From positions 1 to 33,091 of the forward strand of contig JAFWKK010000024.1 in the NCBI GenBank assembly GCA_017514235.1: a stretch of 33,091 nucleotides of DNA, in the 5' to 3' direction. Source of the stretch: Kiritimatiellia bacterium (GTDB lineage Bacteria; Verrucomicrobiota; Kiritimatiellia; RFP12; UBA1067). Numbering within the stretch: position 1 is the first letter of the stretch; the number at the start of each line of letters is the position of its first letter. The notes under the pieces are model-generated. The model worked only from the letters and a program-made list of their open reading frames with translations. It made no database searches and was not told where the DNA came from. Of this stretch, positions 17,273-24,822 are shown in pieces. The position numbers were made by a program, and so were the translations under genes.

Positions 17273-18558
17273 TGAGCCGGCTGCTGATTCGCGGCAAGAA
17301 GGCGATTTCCGGAACGCATCGCGTCTCCGGAAACAAGAACGCCGCGTTGCCGATGATCGCAGCCTCGCTCCTCACCCCTGAGCCGGTTACGCTTGCCAAT
17401 CTGCCCGATATCAACGACGTGGCGGCGATGCTTGACGTGGCGCGGAGCTTCGGTGCGCGTGTCTCTCGCAACCTTGGTGAGAGAACGGTCACGCTATCCG
17501 CCCCGAAACTGAAGACCGCGCGAATCGACCCGGAGGCTGCGGCTAAGATACGAACTAGCTTCCTCTTCGCTGGCCCAGTCCTCGCCCGCCTCGGTCGCGT
17601 ATCTCTGCCGCCGCCCGGCGGAGACGCCATCGGCCACCGCCGTCTCGACACTCACTTCGCCGGCTTCCGCGCCCTTGGCGCGAAAGCTTCCGCCGGACGC
17701 AAGATGCTGGGCTTCAAAGGTTCCTTGAGGGGCGCGCGCATACTGCTCGACGAAGCGTCCGTCACTGCGACCGAGAACATACTTATGGCTGCTGTGCTTG
17801 CCGATGGCAGGACCGTGATCGACAACGCCGCGTGCGAACCGCATGTCGCGGACCTTGCCGCGATGCTGAACGCGATGGGCGCAAAGGTGTCCGGCGCTGG
17901 CACAAACCGCCTTGTGGTGGACGGAGTCCCGGAATTGCACGGCTGCACGGCGCGCATCGGCTGTGACTACATCGAGGCCGGCAGCTATATCGCCGCCGCC
18001 GCCGTGACTGGCGGAGAGCTTACACTTACCGGCATCGAGCCGGAGCCGTTCGAGGTGTTGCGCGGTGCCTTCGCGCGCTTCGGCGTGTCGTGGACAGTCG
18101 ACGCGGCAGCTGGAACGCTCCGTTACTCGCCACGCCGGCGGCTGAAGATGAAGTACGACCTTGGCGATGCGGTACCGTCCGTCTCCGACGGCACCTGGCC
18201 CGCCTTCCCCTCAGACCTCCTGTCGATACTGATAGTCGTCGCAACCCAGGCGCGGGGCACATGCCTCTTCTTCGAGAAGATGTTCGAGAGCCGCCTTTAT
18301 TTCGTGGACCACTTGCGGCAGATGGGCGCGAAAATCGTTCAGTGCGACCCGCACCGCGTGGTGGTGACGGGCCCGTCCGCCCTGTCTGGCTGCACAGTCA
18401 CCTCCCCGGACATTCGCGCCGGCATCGCGCTCGTCATCGCCGCTCTCTGCGCGAAGGGCGATACGCGCATACTTAACGCCGAGTCGATCGACCGCGGCTA
18501 TGTGTCAGTCGAGTCGACGCTTGGTGCGCTTGGCGCAGACATCGCGAGGAGACCGTGA
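17272..18558 (+). CDS. murA: UDP-N-acetylglucosamine 1-carboxyvinyltransferase, Asp-type
   Basis: MurA transfers enolpyruvate from PEP to UDP-GlcNAc, the first committed step of peptidoglycan synthesis. The 428 residues begin with the substrate-binding SGNKNAALP and show the tandem inside-out barrel repeats of the EPSP-synthase fold. The catalytic loop, normally GGCAIGxRP, reads GGDAIGHRR: D118 replaces the Cys that fosfomycin alkylates. The same Cys-to-Asp change occurs in Chlamydia and Mycobacterium MurA, which are active and fosfomycin-insensitive, so intrinsic resistance is expected here. The start overlaps the RCK gene stop by one base, so the two are co-translated. Confidence 0.93.
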   Translation: MSRLLIRGKKAISGTHRVSGNKNAALPMIAASLLTPEPVTLANLPDINDVAAMLDVARSFGARVSRNLGERTVTLSAPKLKTARIDPEAAAKIRTSFLFAGPVLARLGRVSLPPPGGDAIGHRRLDTHFAGFRALGAKASAGRKMLGFKGSLRGARILLDEASVTATENILMAAVLADGRTVIDNAACEPHVADLAAMLNAMGAKVSGAGTNRLVVDGVPELHGCTARIGCDYIEAGSYIAAAAVTGGELTLTGIEPEPFEVLRGAFARFGVSWTVDAAAGTLRYSPRRRLKMKYDLGDAVPSVSDGTWPAFPSDLLSILIVVATQARGTCLFFEKMFESRLYFVDHLRQMGAKIVQCDPHRVVVTGPSALSGCTVTSPDIRAGIALVIAALCAKGDTRILNAESIDRGYVSVESTLGALGADIARRP

Positions 18559-18562
18559 CGGC

Positions 18563-18712
18563 ATGAACGCTATGAGATTTATGATGTTGTCAGTGGCAGT
18601 TTTTGCAGCAGCCGTTTTTCAGGCGGGGGCTGTGATGCTGACCGAGGCCGATTCCGAGGTTGCCTTGGAGGGAATCGTTGAGGCTTGTCGTTGCGGAGGC
18701 GTGGGGTGGTGA
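18563..18712 (+). CDS. Possible small secreted peptide
   Basis: A 49-residue reading frame from ATG 18563 starts with a plausible signal sequence (MRFMMLSVAVFAAAVFQAGA). It continues into a short acidic segment and ends with a Cys-rich tail, EACRCGGVGW. No Shine-Dalgarno stands out and no family is recognised. It may be the 5' remnant of a longer secreted protein gene rather than a functional peptide. It occupies the only gap (18559-18768) between murA and the Sua5-Maf fusion gene. Confidence 0.3.
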   Translation: MNAMRFMMLSVAVFAAAVFQAGAVMLTEADSEVALEGIVEACRCGGVGW

Positions 18713-18768
18713 AGGGGAATCGGCGCATGTGTTTGCGCTTGATGCCTGTCAGACCCCGACGGTAGAAC

Positions 18769-19842
18769 ATGTCCGATAATTGTTTGAGAACAGTCTGTGC
18801 CGACAAAGCAGGGCTCGCCGCCGCCGCCGCGACGCTGAACGGCGGCGGAGTGGCCGTTATCCCCACCGACACCGTCTACGGACTGGCCGCGCGCCCGGAT
18901 CGTCCCGATGCCGTGGCGAGGCTTTATTCGATAAAGGCGCGAGATTCAAAGAAGCCGATCGCCATGCTGGCGAGCGATGAGGAAGGCGCGGCGAGGTTCG
19001 TCGGCGCGGACGCCGCGAGAGTCGGCGCCAGGCACTGGCCCGGGGCGCTCACCGTCGTCGGCTGCGGCGAGGGCGTACGTGTGCCCGCCCACGAATGGAC
19101 GAGGCGGCTGATCGCTGCTTGCGGCGGTGCGCTGCGAGTGACGAGTGCCAATCTCTCTGGCGGACAGGCCGCGACTGACGCCGCCGCTGCGCTCGCATCC
19201 GTCGGCCTTTCCGCCGACATTGTTGTGGATGGCGGCGTGTCGCCGGGCGGCGTAGCGTCGACGGTCGTTCGCATTTCCGACGGCGGGCGCCTCGAGCTTC
19301 TGCGGGATGGCCCTGTGAAGTTCCTCACTCTAGCAAGCGGCAGCCCGCGCCGCGCGAAGATACTGCGAGACCTTGGCGTGGATTTCTTCATTGAGAAAAC
19401 TGACACGCCGGAGGTCAGCTATCCGCACGACCCGAAGCGAACTGTCAGCGAGAACGCCATCGCGAAGGGGGCCGTGCTTGCGGGACGGCGGCAGGTACTG
19501 AGCGCCGACACGATCGTCTGGTTCGGCGGCCGCATCTACGGCAAGCCGCGCGACCTGGACGAGGCAAAGGATTTCCTGCGGGAACTTTCCGGGCGGACGC
19601 ATACGGTGTTCACGGGCGTTGCCTACGACGGCGACGTGAAGGTCGTGGAGTCAGGGGTCACCTTTCGAAAGCTGTCGGAGGCGGCGATCTGCGAGTACGT
19701 GGCGAGGGTGAAACCCACTGACCGCGCCGGCGCCTACGACATAGACGAGTCCGGCGACTTGATTGTCGAAGGCTGGACCGGCAGCTACGAGAACATCATG
19801 GGATTGCCTGTCGAACCTTTGCGCGAATGGGGGATCGTCTGA
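18769..19842 (+). CDS. Sua5/TsaC - Maf fusion protein
   Basis: One 357-residue chain joins two housekeeping domains. Residues about 8-182 are a Sua5/YciO/TsaC domain, which makes the threonylcarbamoyl-AMP used for t6A37 of tRNA: IPTDTVYGL at the start, the lysine-rich SIKARDSKKPIAML, and RVTSANLSGG. Residues about 184-357 are a Maf nucleotide pyrophosphatase, which hydrolyses non-canonical nucleoside triphosphates: LTLASGSPRRAKIL, then SADTIV, YGKPRDLDEAKDFLRELSG and HTVFTGVAY. The junction is only a few residues (RDGPVKF). The start ATG 18769 lacks a clear SD. The TGA overlaps the thiamine pyrophosphokinase start. Domain identities are firm; the fusion itself is unusual. Confidence 0.88.
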   Translation: MSDNCLRTVCADKAGLAAAAATLNGGGVAVIPTDTVYGLAARPDRPDAVARLYSIKARDSKKPIAMLASDEEGAARFVGADAARVGARHWPGALTVVGCGEGVRVPAHEWTRRLIAACGGALRVTSANLSGGQAATDAAAALASVGLSADIVVDGGVSPGGVASTVVRISDGGRLELLRDGPVKFLTLASGSPRRAKILRDLGVDFFIEKTDTPEVSYPHDPKRTVSENAIAKGAVLAGRRQVLSADTIVWFGGRIYGKPRDLDEAKDFLRELSGRTHTVFTGVAYDGDVKVVESGVTFRKLSEAAICEYVARVKPTDRAGAYDIDESGDLIVEGWTGSYENIMGLPVEPLREWGIV

Positions 19843-20450
19843 TGAGGCGCGGCGATACGGTCATACTGGCCGCTGGAGATTTTCCGCGGAGCGGCGGTGC
19901 GGCATGGCGGTTGCTCGCAAGCGCGAAGCGTGTCGTCGCCTGCGATTCCGCTGCAGACGCCTACCGGCGGCGTTTCGGACGTTGGCCGACTGTCGCCGTT
20001 GGAGACATGGACAGTGCGAAAGTCGCCGCGTCGTCCGGCTGCCGCGTCGTGCGCATGGACGGGCAGGATGACAACGACCTCGCCAAGGCCGTTGCATACT
20101 GTTTTAGCAAAGGGTGGAAGGCCCCCGTGATCCTAGGAGCGTGCGGCAAGCGCGAAGACCACGCGATAGGTAACGTGTTCCGGGCTCTCGAGTTCGGGCT
20201 TGAGATCGTTACCGATTTTGGGCGCTTTGTGCCGATGTGCGGACGGAAGATTTTCCGCGTCAGTCCGGGCGCGGCGGTTTCGGTTTTCGCACCAGACACG
20301 ACGACGCATATGACGTCACGCGGTCTGGAGTGGCCGCTTGACGGAGTCAGTTTCCGGAATCTTTATTGCGCCACGCTGAACCGCGCCACGTCATCTAGGG
20401 TCACGCTTACGGCCGATCGTCCCGTCTCCGTATTCATCTGCCAGTCATGA
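19842..20450 (+). CDS. Thiamine pyrophosphokinase
   Basis: This enzyme transfers pyrophosphate from ATP to thiamine, giving the cofactor thiamine diphosphate. The 202-residue protein has the family order: ACDSAADAY with an active-site Asp (D35), VGDMDS (D55, D57), a DGQDDNDLAKA segment equivalent to the DQ..TDL.K motif, and GACGKREDHAIGN equivalent to GGR.DH..N. A short beta-rich C-terminal domain with thiamine-binding character follows. The start is ATG 19842, overlapping the upstream TGA as TGATG. An ATG at 19827 is possible but has no better ribosome site. Confidence 0.85.
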   Translation: MRRGDTVILAAGDFPRSGGAAWRLLASAKRVVACDSAADAYRRRFGRWPTVAVGDMDSAKVAASSGCRVVRMDGQDDNDLAKAVAYCFSKGWKAPVILGACGKREDHAIGNVFRALEFGLEIVTDFGRFVPMCGRKIFRVSPGAAVSVFAPDTTTHMTSRGLEWPLDGVSFRNLYCATLNRATSSRVTLTADRPVSVFICQS

Positions 20451-20504
20451 CGTCGCATCGAGGCCTGGCGCGCCCTGCTGATGCAAGAATGTTGTGCAGT
20501 GGCG

Positions 20505-20858
20505 TTACTTGCTTGCCGGAGTGTTGAACTTCACAGGCGTGCCGGTAACGGTCACGGACTTCATCGCGAAGAACATTGCGAAGAGCGTGTGCTGTTCGAT
20601 GCTCATTCCGACAAGGGCGTCCGCCCCGTTCGCGCTGGCGAGAGCCGCCTTGTACGCCTTGTGCTGCTGGACGCCCAGGCTGCCGCCGAGTCCGAACACC
20701 CAGATTTGATCGCTCGACCCGGTGACGTCGCTTCCTGCCACCGTGTAACCCTGCGGCGGAATAGGAGCTGACGATGACTTGAACGCGACAGGACTGGTCA
20801 TGCATCCGCAGGCCGCGGCAAGACACCCAGCCGCCGCGACCTTCAACATCTTAGTCAT
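20505..20858 (-). CDS. Small lipoprotein, TRL/DUF6567-like
   Basis: A 117-residue secreted lipoprotein. The first 20 residues form a signal peptide with several possible lipidated cysteines (C12, C17 or C19; LAAAC at 13-17 is the most lipobox-like). The mature part reads SDVTGSSDQIWVFGLGG, then a helical HKAYKAALASANGADALVG, then a closing strand SVTVTGTPVKF. This layout resembles the small TRL-like and DUF6567-like lipoproteins, whose function is unknown. AAAGGA lies about 7 bases before the ATG. It is monocistronic and has its own promoter. Confidence 0.72.
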   Translation of the reverse strand: MTKMLKVAAAGCLAAACGCMTSPVAFKSSSAPIPPQGYTVAGSDVTGSSDQIWVFGLGGSLGVQQHKAYKAALASANGADALVGMSIEQHTLFAMFFAMKSVTVTGTPVKFNTPASK

Positions 20859-20890
20859 TTTGATTCCTTTCTTTTTCGAATGTCATCCGG

Positions 20891-20906
20891 GCCGCCGACT
20901 GGCGGC
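20891..20906. repeat. Hairpin in the lipoprotein 5' leader
   Basis: GCCGCC-GACT-GGCGGC is a perfect 6-base stem with a 4-base loop. It lies between the promoter at 20925-20954 and the lipoprotein start at 20858, so it would fold in the leader of that message. No T-run follows, so it is not a typical terminator. Confidence 0.4.
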
Positions 20907-20924
20907 ACGCATCGACAAGACAAG

Positions 20925-20954
20925 ATTATACAAGAAAGACGCATGGGGAATCAA
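20925..20954 (-). promoter_or_regulatory. Promoter of the TRL/DUF6567-like lipoprotein
   Basis: On the minus strand a perfect TATAAT (20925-20930) is preceded, 18 bases upstream, by TTGATT (20949-20954). The predicted leader is about 60 bases and contains a hairpin and an SD, unlike the leaderless genes in this window. Confidence 0.5.
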
Positions 20955-21144
20955 TAGGGCGTTCTTGATTTTTTTCTGGTTGTGGATGGCCGCATGCTAA
21001 TTGTTATGGCCCGCTTGCCCCCACCGTCCGTCGGTCTCGGAACACGACGCATATGAATTGAGATGCAATACCGCGATCCGGGAGCGGGAATTTTGTTTCA
21101 TTTGATGCACACATGCTTTCCTTGAGAATTCCACGACTATAATA
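20955..21144. other. Gene-free spacer
   Basis: No open frame, RNA gene or strong repeat is recognised between the lipoprotein promoter and the next promoter. A T-rich run (about 20966-20975) and a CCGC/GCGG pair near 21071-21087 are the only marks, and neither supports a confident call. Confidence 0.5.
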
Positions 21145-21145
21145 T

Positions 21146-21153
21146 GTTATAAT
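21146..21153 (+). promoter_or_regulatory. Extended -10 promoter before a small reading frame
   Basis: GTTATAAT, with TATAAT at 21148-21153 and TG just ahead, sits 6 bases before an ATG at 21160. A second TATAAT overlaps the upstream sequence at 21138-21143. The arrangement repeats the leaderless layout of tgt and other genes here. Confidence 0.45.
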
Positions 21154-21159
21154 AGCGAT

Positions 21160-21384
21160 ATGAAAGCGACATGCCTAGCCATTGTGTCCCGTCTCAAGAA
21201 TGGTTCCCCGCACTCAAGCATTGATTTGTTGAGTTCGACCAGGCTGAGGTCGCACCGCTCAAAGCAAGATGAGAACAAGAAAGCGGTATGTGCAACAACC
21301 GTAGAATCGGCAAGCGCTTTGTCAAATGCCATGGCCTTTCACCTGGCGGGTGGCGACTGTGGAGTGAAAAAAAGCATTGTTTAA
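21160..21384 (+). CDS. Hypothetical protein (74 residues)
   Basis: I do not recognise this frame. It encodes 74 residues that are basic in the middle and end in GGDCGVKKSIV, with no signal peptide or membrane helix. Its third codon positions look less GC-biased than those of the housekeeping genes, which argues against coding. In favour, its ATG stands 6 bases after a good TATAAT in the leaderless layout used elsewhere in the window. It ends 12 bases before the membrane-protein gene, so it could be a leader cistron or a small RNA transcribed from the same promoter. Confidence 0.33.
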   Translation: MKATCLAIVSRLKNGSPHSSIDLLSSTRLRSHRSKQDENKKAVCATTVESASALSNAMAFHLAGGDCGVKKSIV

Positions 21385-21396
21385 GCGTGAGATAGG

Positions 21397-22572
21397 ATGA
21401 CTTACCGAAGGACTTTTATGCTGGCGGGATTTGCCGCCGCGTTACTTATCGGCGACATGTTCCTCGCCGTGCGCGGGGCGGCGACGACTTCTGTGGAGTT
21501 CCTGTATGGCGTGGCGGGGTTCTCGCTGGCGCAGGTGTTCTGGACAATCGGACAACTGCGCGAGGCGCGGCCAGATGTCCGAGTGCTCCTTGCGGCGGCA
21601 CTCCCGCTCGCCGCGTTCGTCATCTGCCGTCTGCATCCGCCAGTCCTGCCTGCTGCGGCAAACGCCGCCGTGTGTGTCTATTCCGTCTTGACCGCTCTTT
21701 CATTCGCCACTGCGCTTGCGACGCGGCGGGCATTCTACATCTGCGGAATCGGGTTTTTGCTGTTTTCCGACTTGATGATTGGAGGCGGACTGGTGCATAT
21801 GCCAGGGTGCAATGCGCTGATTGGGCCAACATACATTGCGGCGGAGCTGTTTTTGCTCGTTTCGTTCTTCTGGAACGGCGAATGGCGCATTGCTCTAGGG
21901 CAGATTGGCATCAGGTGGTACGCATTGACCCTTGGCGCGGCGGGGTTTGCATGTTTTTTCGTGGCGATGACGCTTTATCCAGGCGGTGGATACAACCCGC
22001 TCATGCAGATGCTTAGCGCCTTGGGAAGGACTGAGGTGCGCGGTGTGGCTTATCCACCGTGTCACTATTGGTTTGTTGCCGGCATGTTCCTGTCGGTGGC
22101 GAGCGTAGCTGGCGTGTGGGCGCGTCTTGTGCGGAAGACTGGCGGCGGTTGGCGTAGGGCCTTTGCAGGCTGGGGCGGTGCGGTGAACGTTGCGGGGCTG
22201 TGCTCCATCGCGCTTGTGCCGGAAAATGTGGATATCACCATCCACAATGTCGGATGCTACCTTGCCACCTTCGGCGGCGCGGCGATCCTCGTCGCTCGGT
22301 TCCGGAAGGGAGTTGATCTTTTTTGGACGATCTGGTTCGTCGTGCTTGTCATTGTCTTTGCACTTTGCCTCGACCTGAAGGCCGTTCCGTTCAGCCCGTA
22401 TGTCACCACAACGCAGAAGTTCCTGATCGTGTCCTTCGCCGTTTGGTCGGGCTGGCTCGCCTGGCGGATAGGATGCAAAACCGTTGAGGTAAGAAGCATC
22501 GGAAAAGTTGCTAATGAAGATCGCGAGGCGAACGGTGCTATTCTGCACCGCCGCTCGCCCTGCTGTCGCTGA
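21397..22572 (+). CDS. YhhN/TMEM86-like and DUF998-like fusion membrane protein
   Basis: A 391-residue polytopic inner-membrane protein. The N-terminal half (about 10-158) resembles the YhhN/TMEM86 family, some of which are lysoplasmalogenases: LLIGDMFLAV near residue 20, FLYGVAGFSLAQVFW, and a later FSDLMIGGG containing a membrane Asp. The second half (about 172-357) resembles DUF998-type proteins, with a conserved-looking NPLMQMLSALGRTEV loop and YPPCHYWFVAGMFLS. Both assignments rest on pattern resemblance and are moderate. The last 30 residues are hydrophilic. ATG 21397 is preceded by a weak ATAGG; ATG 21418 is an alternative start. Confidence 0.65.
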   Translation: MTYRRTFMLAGFAAALLIGDMFLAVRGAATTSVEFLYGVAGFSLAQVFWTIGQLREARPDVRVLLAAALPLAAFVICRLHPPVLPAAANAAVCVYSVLTALSFATALATRRAFYICGIGFLLFSDLMIGGGLVHMPGCNALIGPTYIAAELFLLVSFFWNGEWRIALGQIGIRWYALTLGAAGFACFFVAMTLYPGGGYNPLMQMLSALGRTEVRGVAYPPCHYWFVAGMFLSVASVAGVWARLVRKTGGGWRRAFAGWGGAVNVAGLCSIALVPENVDITIHNVGCYLATFGGAAILVARFRKGVDLFWTIWFVVLVIVFALCLDLKAVPFSPYVTTTQKFLIVSFAVWSGWLAWRIGCKTVEVRSIGKVANEDREANGAILHRRSPCCR

Positions 22573-22580
22573 CGATGGTT

Positions 22581-22591
22581 TGTGGTATAAT
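22581..22591 (+). promoter_or_regulatory. Extended -10 promoter upstream of the first metallophosphoesterase
   Basis: TGTGGTATAAT has a perfect -10 at 22586-22591 with the TGG extension. Transcription would begin at about 22598, just before an ATG at 22600 that opens a tandemly repeated micro-ORF. Confidence 0.6.
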
Positions 22592-22599
22592 ACGCGGAA

Positions 22600-22640
22600 A
22601 TGATTAGCATTAGATAAAGAATGATTAGCATTAGATAAAG
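22600..22640 (+). repeat. Tandem 21-base duplication carrying a five-codon micro-ORF
   Basis: Two head-to-tail copies (22600-22620 and 22621-22640) are identical over at least 20 bases. Each copy reads ATG ATT AGC ATT AGA TAA, a complete MISIR micro-ORF. The first ATG is 8 bases after TATAAT, in the leaderless position. The pair lies in the leader of the metallophosphoesterase message, so it might be translated and affect downstream expression, or simply be a replication-slippage duplication. Confidence 0.6.
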
Positions 22641-22697
22641 GGAAGGGCTCGGCTGGATGCGGCTATGCCAGAAGGATGTAAAGGAGTTGAAAAAGCT

Positions 22698-24143
22698 ATG
22701 ATGCAGATTTCGCGCAGGGGATTCGTAGGTGGAGCGTTCGCGTTCGGCGTGGCGGGAGGACCGAAGGTCGATGTGGCTTTAGCGGACGCAATAAGTTGCA
22801 TCCCTCCCAATCTTCGCTTTGGCGTGGTAAGCGACGTCCACATCGGCGGCAAACCCGATGCGGAGCGGCAGCTTGAGAAAGCGCTACGCTGGTTCCACGT
22901 GAAGAACGTGGATGCGGTGCTGTGTCCGGGCGACATCGCGCACTCGGGGCTGATTGACGAACTGGAAAAGTTCGCCGCCGTCTGGCACAAGGTGTTCGGC
23001 GGCGGATGCGCCGCCGACGGACGCAAGGTCGAGCTGATGATATCCATGGGCAACCACGACGTCGATGCGTGGGGCGGCCGCTGGAAGAGCTATACGGAGG
23101 AGCAGATGCTCACCCACCGCTTCTGCTACAAGGACAATCCCGAGAAGACGATGCAGAGGCTCTTCGGGCAGAAGTGGGAAGTGATCTGGCGGCGCGAGGT
23201 TAAGGGCTACACCTTCATCGGCTCGCAGTGGTCGAGCCTCAATCCGCCGATCGAGGCGTATATGAAGGAGAATGCGGCGACGTTCAACCCCGCAAAGCCG
23301 TTCTTCTACTGCCAGCATGCGCATCCGAAGGGAACGTGCCACGGCGGTTCCAAGGGTGTCGACAAAGGTGAGTCCGTGCGGGCGCTGACGCCGTTTCCGA
23401 ATGCGGTGGCGATTACTGGGCATTCGCACTGCGCAATCTCCGACGAGCGTACTGTCTGGCAGGGTGCGTTCACGTCCATTGGCGCGGGGTGCCTGCACGA
23501 GGCCTTCGGCGGATTCGAATACGACAACGTCTCCGCGTTCTGGCATGCGAACTTCCGCAAGAACCTGATGGCGTCGCTGGCCGATCCGAAGCCTTGGGGC
23601 GGCGACGCGAAGGGCGGGTGCTGCGAATTGGTGGAGGTGTTCGACGACCATCTGGTCGTGCATCGCCAGTCAGTGGTGTTTGGACTTCCAATTGCACCGG
23701 CATGGATCGTGCCGATCCCGGCGCAAAGGGACGGTGCGTTCGACTTCGCGAAGCGGACGGCTAGTCGCAAGGCGCAGGGGGCAGTTCCGCAGTTCGCAAA
23801 AGACGCGAAGATCGAGGCGAAGTTCTGTCCTAATGGACATGAGCTCGAAAGCGCGGCGCACAAGGGCGAAGCGTGCTTCTACGTTACGTTCCCACGAGCG
23901 AAAACCGTGAAAGAAAGCCGAGTGTTCGACTATCTGGTCGAGGCGACGGCAGACGGCGTAAATCCCGTTGTGCGCAAGATCATTGCGGCTGGGTTCGCAT
24001 ATCCGGAGGAGTGTGCCGACATTCCGGGCGAGTGCCTGTTCTCGGCGAAGGAGCTCCCTCTCGGCAAGCCGATCCGCTTCACCGTCACGCCGCGTGACAG
24101 CTTCGGCCTTGCCGGATGCGCGATCGTCGGCATTCTCTCGTAA
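22698..24143 (+). CDS. Tat-exported calcineurin-like metallophosphoesterase A
   Basis: A secreted metal-dependent phosphoesterase of 481 residues. The N-terminus ISRRGFVGGAFAFGVAG is a twin-arginine signal. The core holds the complete motif set: SDVH (D46, H48), GDI (D79), GNHD (N119, H120), QHAHP (H207, H209) and GHSH (H242, H244), so an intact dinuclear metal site is predicted. A C-terminal beta-rich domain of about 80 residues follows (from about 405). ATG 22698 follows AAAGGAG by 11 bases; ATG 22665 would add an unlikely N-terminal extension. The substrate is unknown; related enzymes cleave phosphomono- or diesters. A paralogue lies at 27447-28886. Confidence 0.83.
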   Translation: MMQISRRGFVGGAFAFGVAGGPKVDVALADAISCIPPNLRFGVVSDVHIGGKPDAERQLEKALRWFHVKNVDAVLCPGDIAHSGLIDELEKFAAVWHKVFGGGCAADGRKVELMISMGNHDVDAWGGRWKSYTEEQMLTHRFCYKDNPEKTMQRLFGQKWEVIWRREVKGYTFIGSQWSSLNPPIEAYMKENAATFNPAKPFFYCQHAHPKGTCHGGSKGVDKGESVRALTPFPNAVAITGHSHCAISDERTVWQGAFTSIGAGCLHEAFGGFEYDNVSAFWHANFRKNLMASLADPKPWGGDAKGGCCELVEVFDDHLVVHRQSVVFGLPIAPAWIVPIPAQRDGAFDFAKRTASRKAQGAVPQFAKDAKIEAKFCPNGHELESAAHKGEACFYVTFPRAKTVKESRVFDYLVEATADGVNPVVRKIIAAGFAYPEECADIPGECLFSAKELPLGKPIRFTVTPRDSFGLAGCAIVGILS

Positions 24144-24255
24144 AATACAATGGAGTGACCGATTGTTGACGTTTTCGCAAATCGATAGTTGTGATTTGCC
24201 TTTGGTGCGTATAAACTTTTTTGTCGAAGACCGCATCATACATAGTTGAGGAGAC
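24144..24255 (+). promoter_or_regulatory. Intergenic region with possible sigma-gene promoter
   Basis: The gap before the ECF sigma gene is AT-richer than its neighbours. TATAAA at 24210-24215 is the best -10, with TTGTGA at 24189-24194 as a weak -35 at 15 bases. A TTGACG occurs at about 24165 without a matching -10. GAGGAG at 24248-24253, close to the ATG, is the ribosome site. No terminator hairpin is evident after the upstream phosphoesterase gene. Confidence 0.35.
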
Positions 24256-24822
24256 ATGGAGACCTGGCGCGAGGTTGCAAATAACCCCGTTTCTGGGGCG
24301 CATAGGCTAATAACTGAGTTCGGCGACCGTCTGTACACGGCCGCTGTTCGCGTTTGCGGGAACAAGACGGACGCCGAAGATCTTGTTTTTCGCACCTTCG
24401 GCCATGCGGTGCGCAAGATTGACCAGTATGATGGCCGGGCGGCGTTTTTCTCGTGGCTGTACGCAATCATGTTTAACTTTTGGCGCATGGACATGCGCAG
24501 GAAGGGGGCGAACGCGCTTGTCTTCGACGGCGAGATTCCGGAAACCGAAGACCTGCGCCCGGACCCGGCGGAAGAACTTGCCGCGCAGTCAGACGGCGAG
24601 AGCGTACGCGCCGCCATTGCCGAACTCCCGGAATCGCAGCGGGCGGTCGTGGTGCTTCGCTACTACGAGGACATGAGCATGGAGCAGATGGCGACAGTGC
24701 TCGACATCCCGGTTGGCACGGTCAAGCATCGCCTTTTCATGGCGAAACGGGAGCTTGCCGCGAAACTTGCGAAAACTTTTTCACGCAACTCCACATCTTA
24801 CAAGGAGAACAACCAGTCATGA
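24256..24822 (+). CDS. ECF-type RNA polymerase sigma factor
   Basis: A 188-residue alternative sigma factor of the extracytoplasmic-function class. Sigma region 2 occupies about 18-85 (core-binding DAEDLVFRTFGHA, then FFSWLYAIMFNFWRMDMRR for -10 recognition). Region 4 occupies about 115-170 (LPESQRAVVVLRYYEDMSM, then the helix-turn-helix MATVLDIPVGTVKHRLFMAK). Region 3 and region 1.1 are absent, as expected for ECF factors. Its TGA overlaps the next ATG (ATGA), placing it in one translational unit with an anti-sigma-like membrane domain. This is the usual arrangement for a sigma factor controlled by its neighbour. Its own target promoter cannot be deduced here. Confidence 0.92.
   Translation: METWREVANNPVSGAHRLITEFGDRLYTAAVRVCGNKTDAEDLVFRTFGHAVRKIDQYDGRAAFFSWLYAIMFNFWRMDMRRKGANALVFDGEIPETEDLRPDPAEELAAQSDGESVRAAIAELPESQRAVVVLRYYEDMSMEQMATVLDIPVGTVKHRLFMAKRELAAKLAKTFSRNSTSYKENNQS

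Noticed and set aside
24480-24818. Upstream extension of the anti-sigma/passenger frame
   Set aside because: It overlaps the sigma factor in another frame. AAGGAG plus the ATGA overlap mark ATG 24819 as the start.
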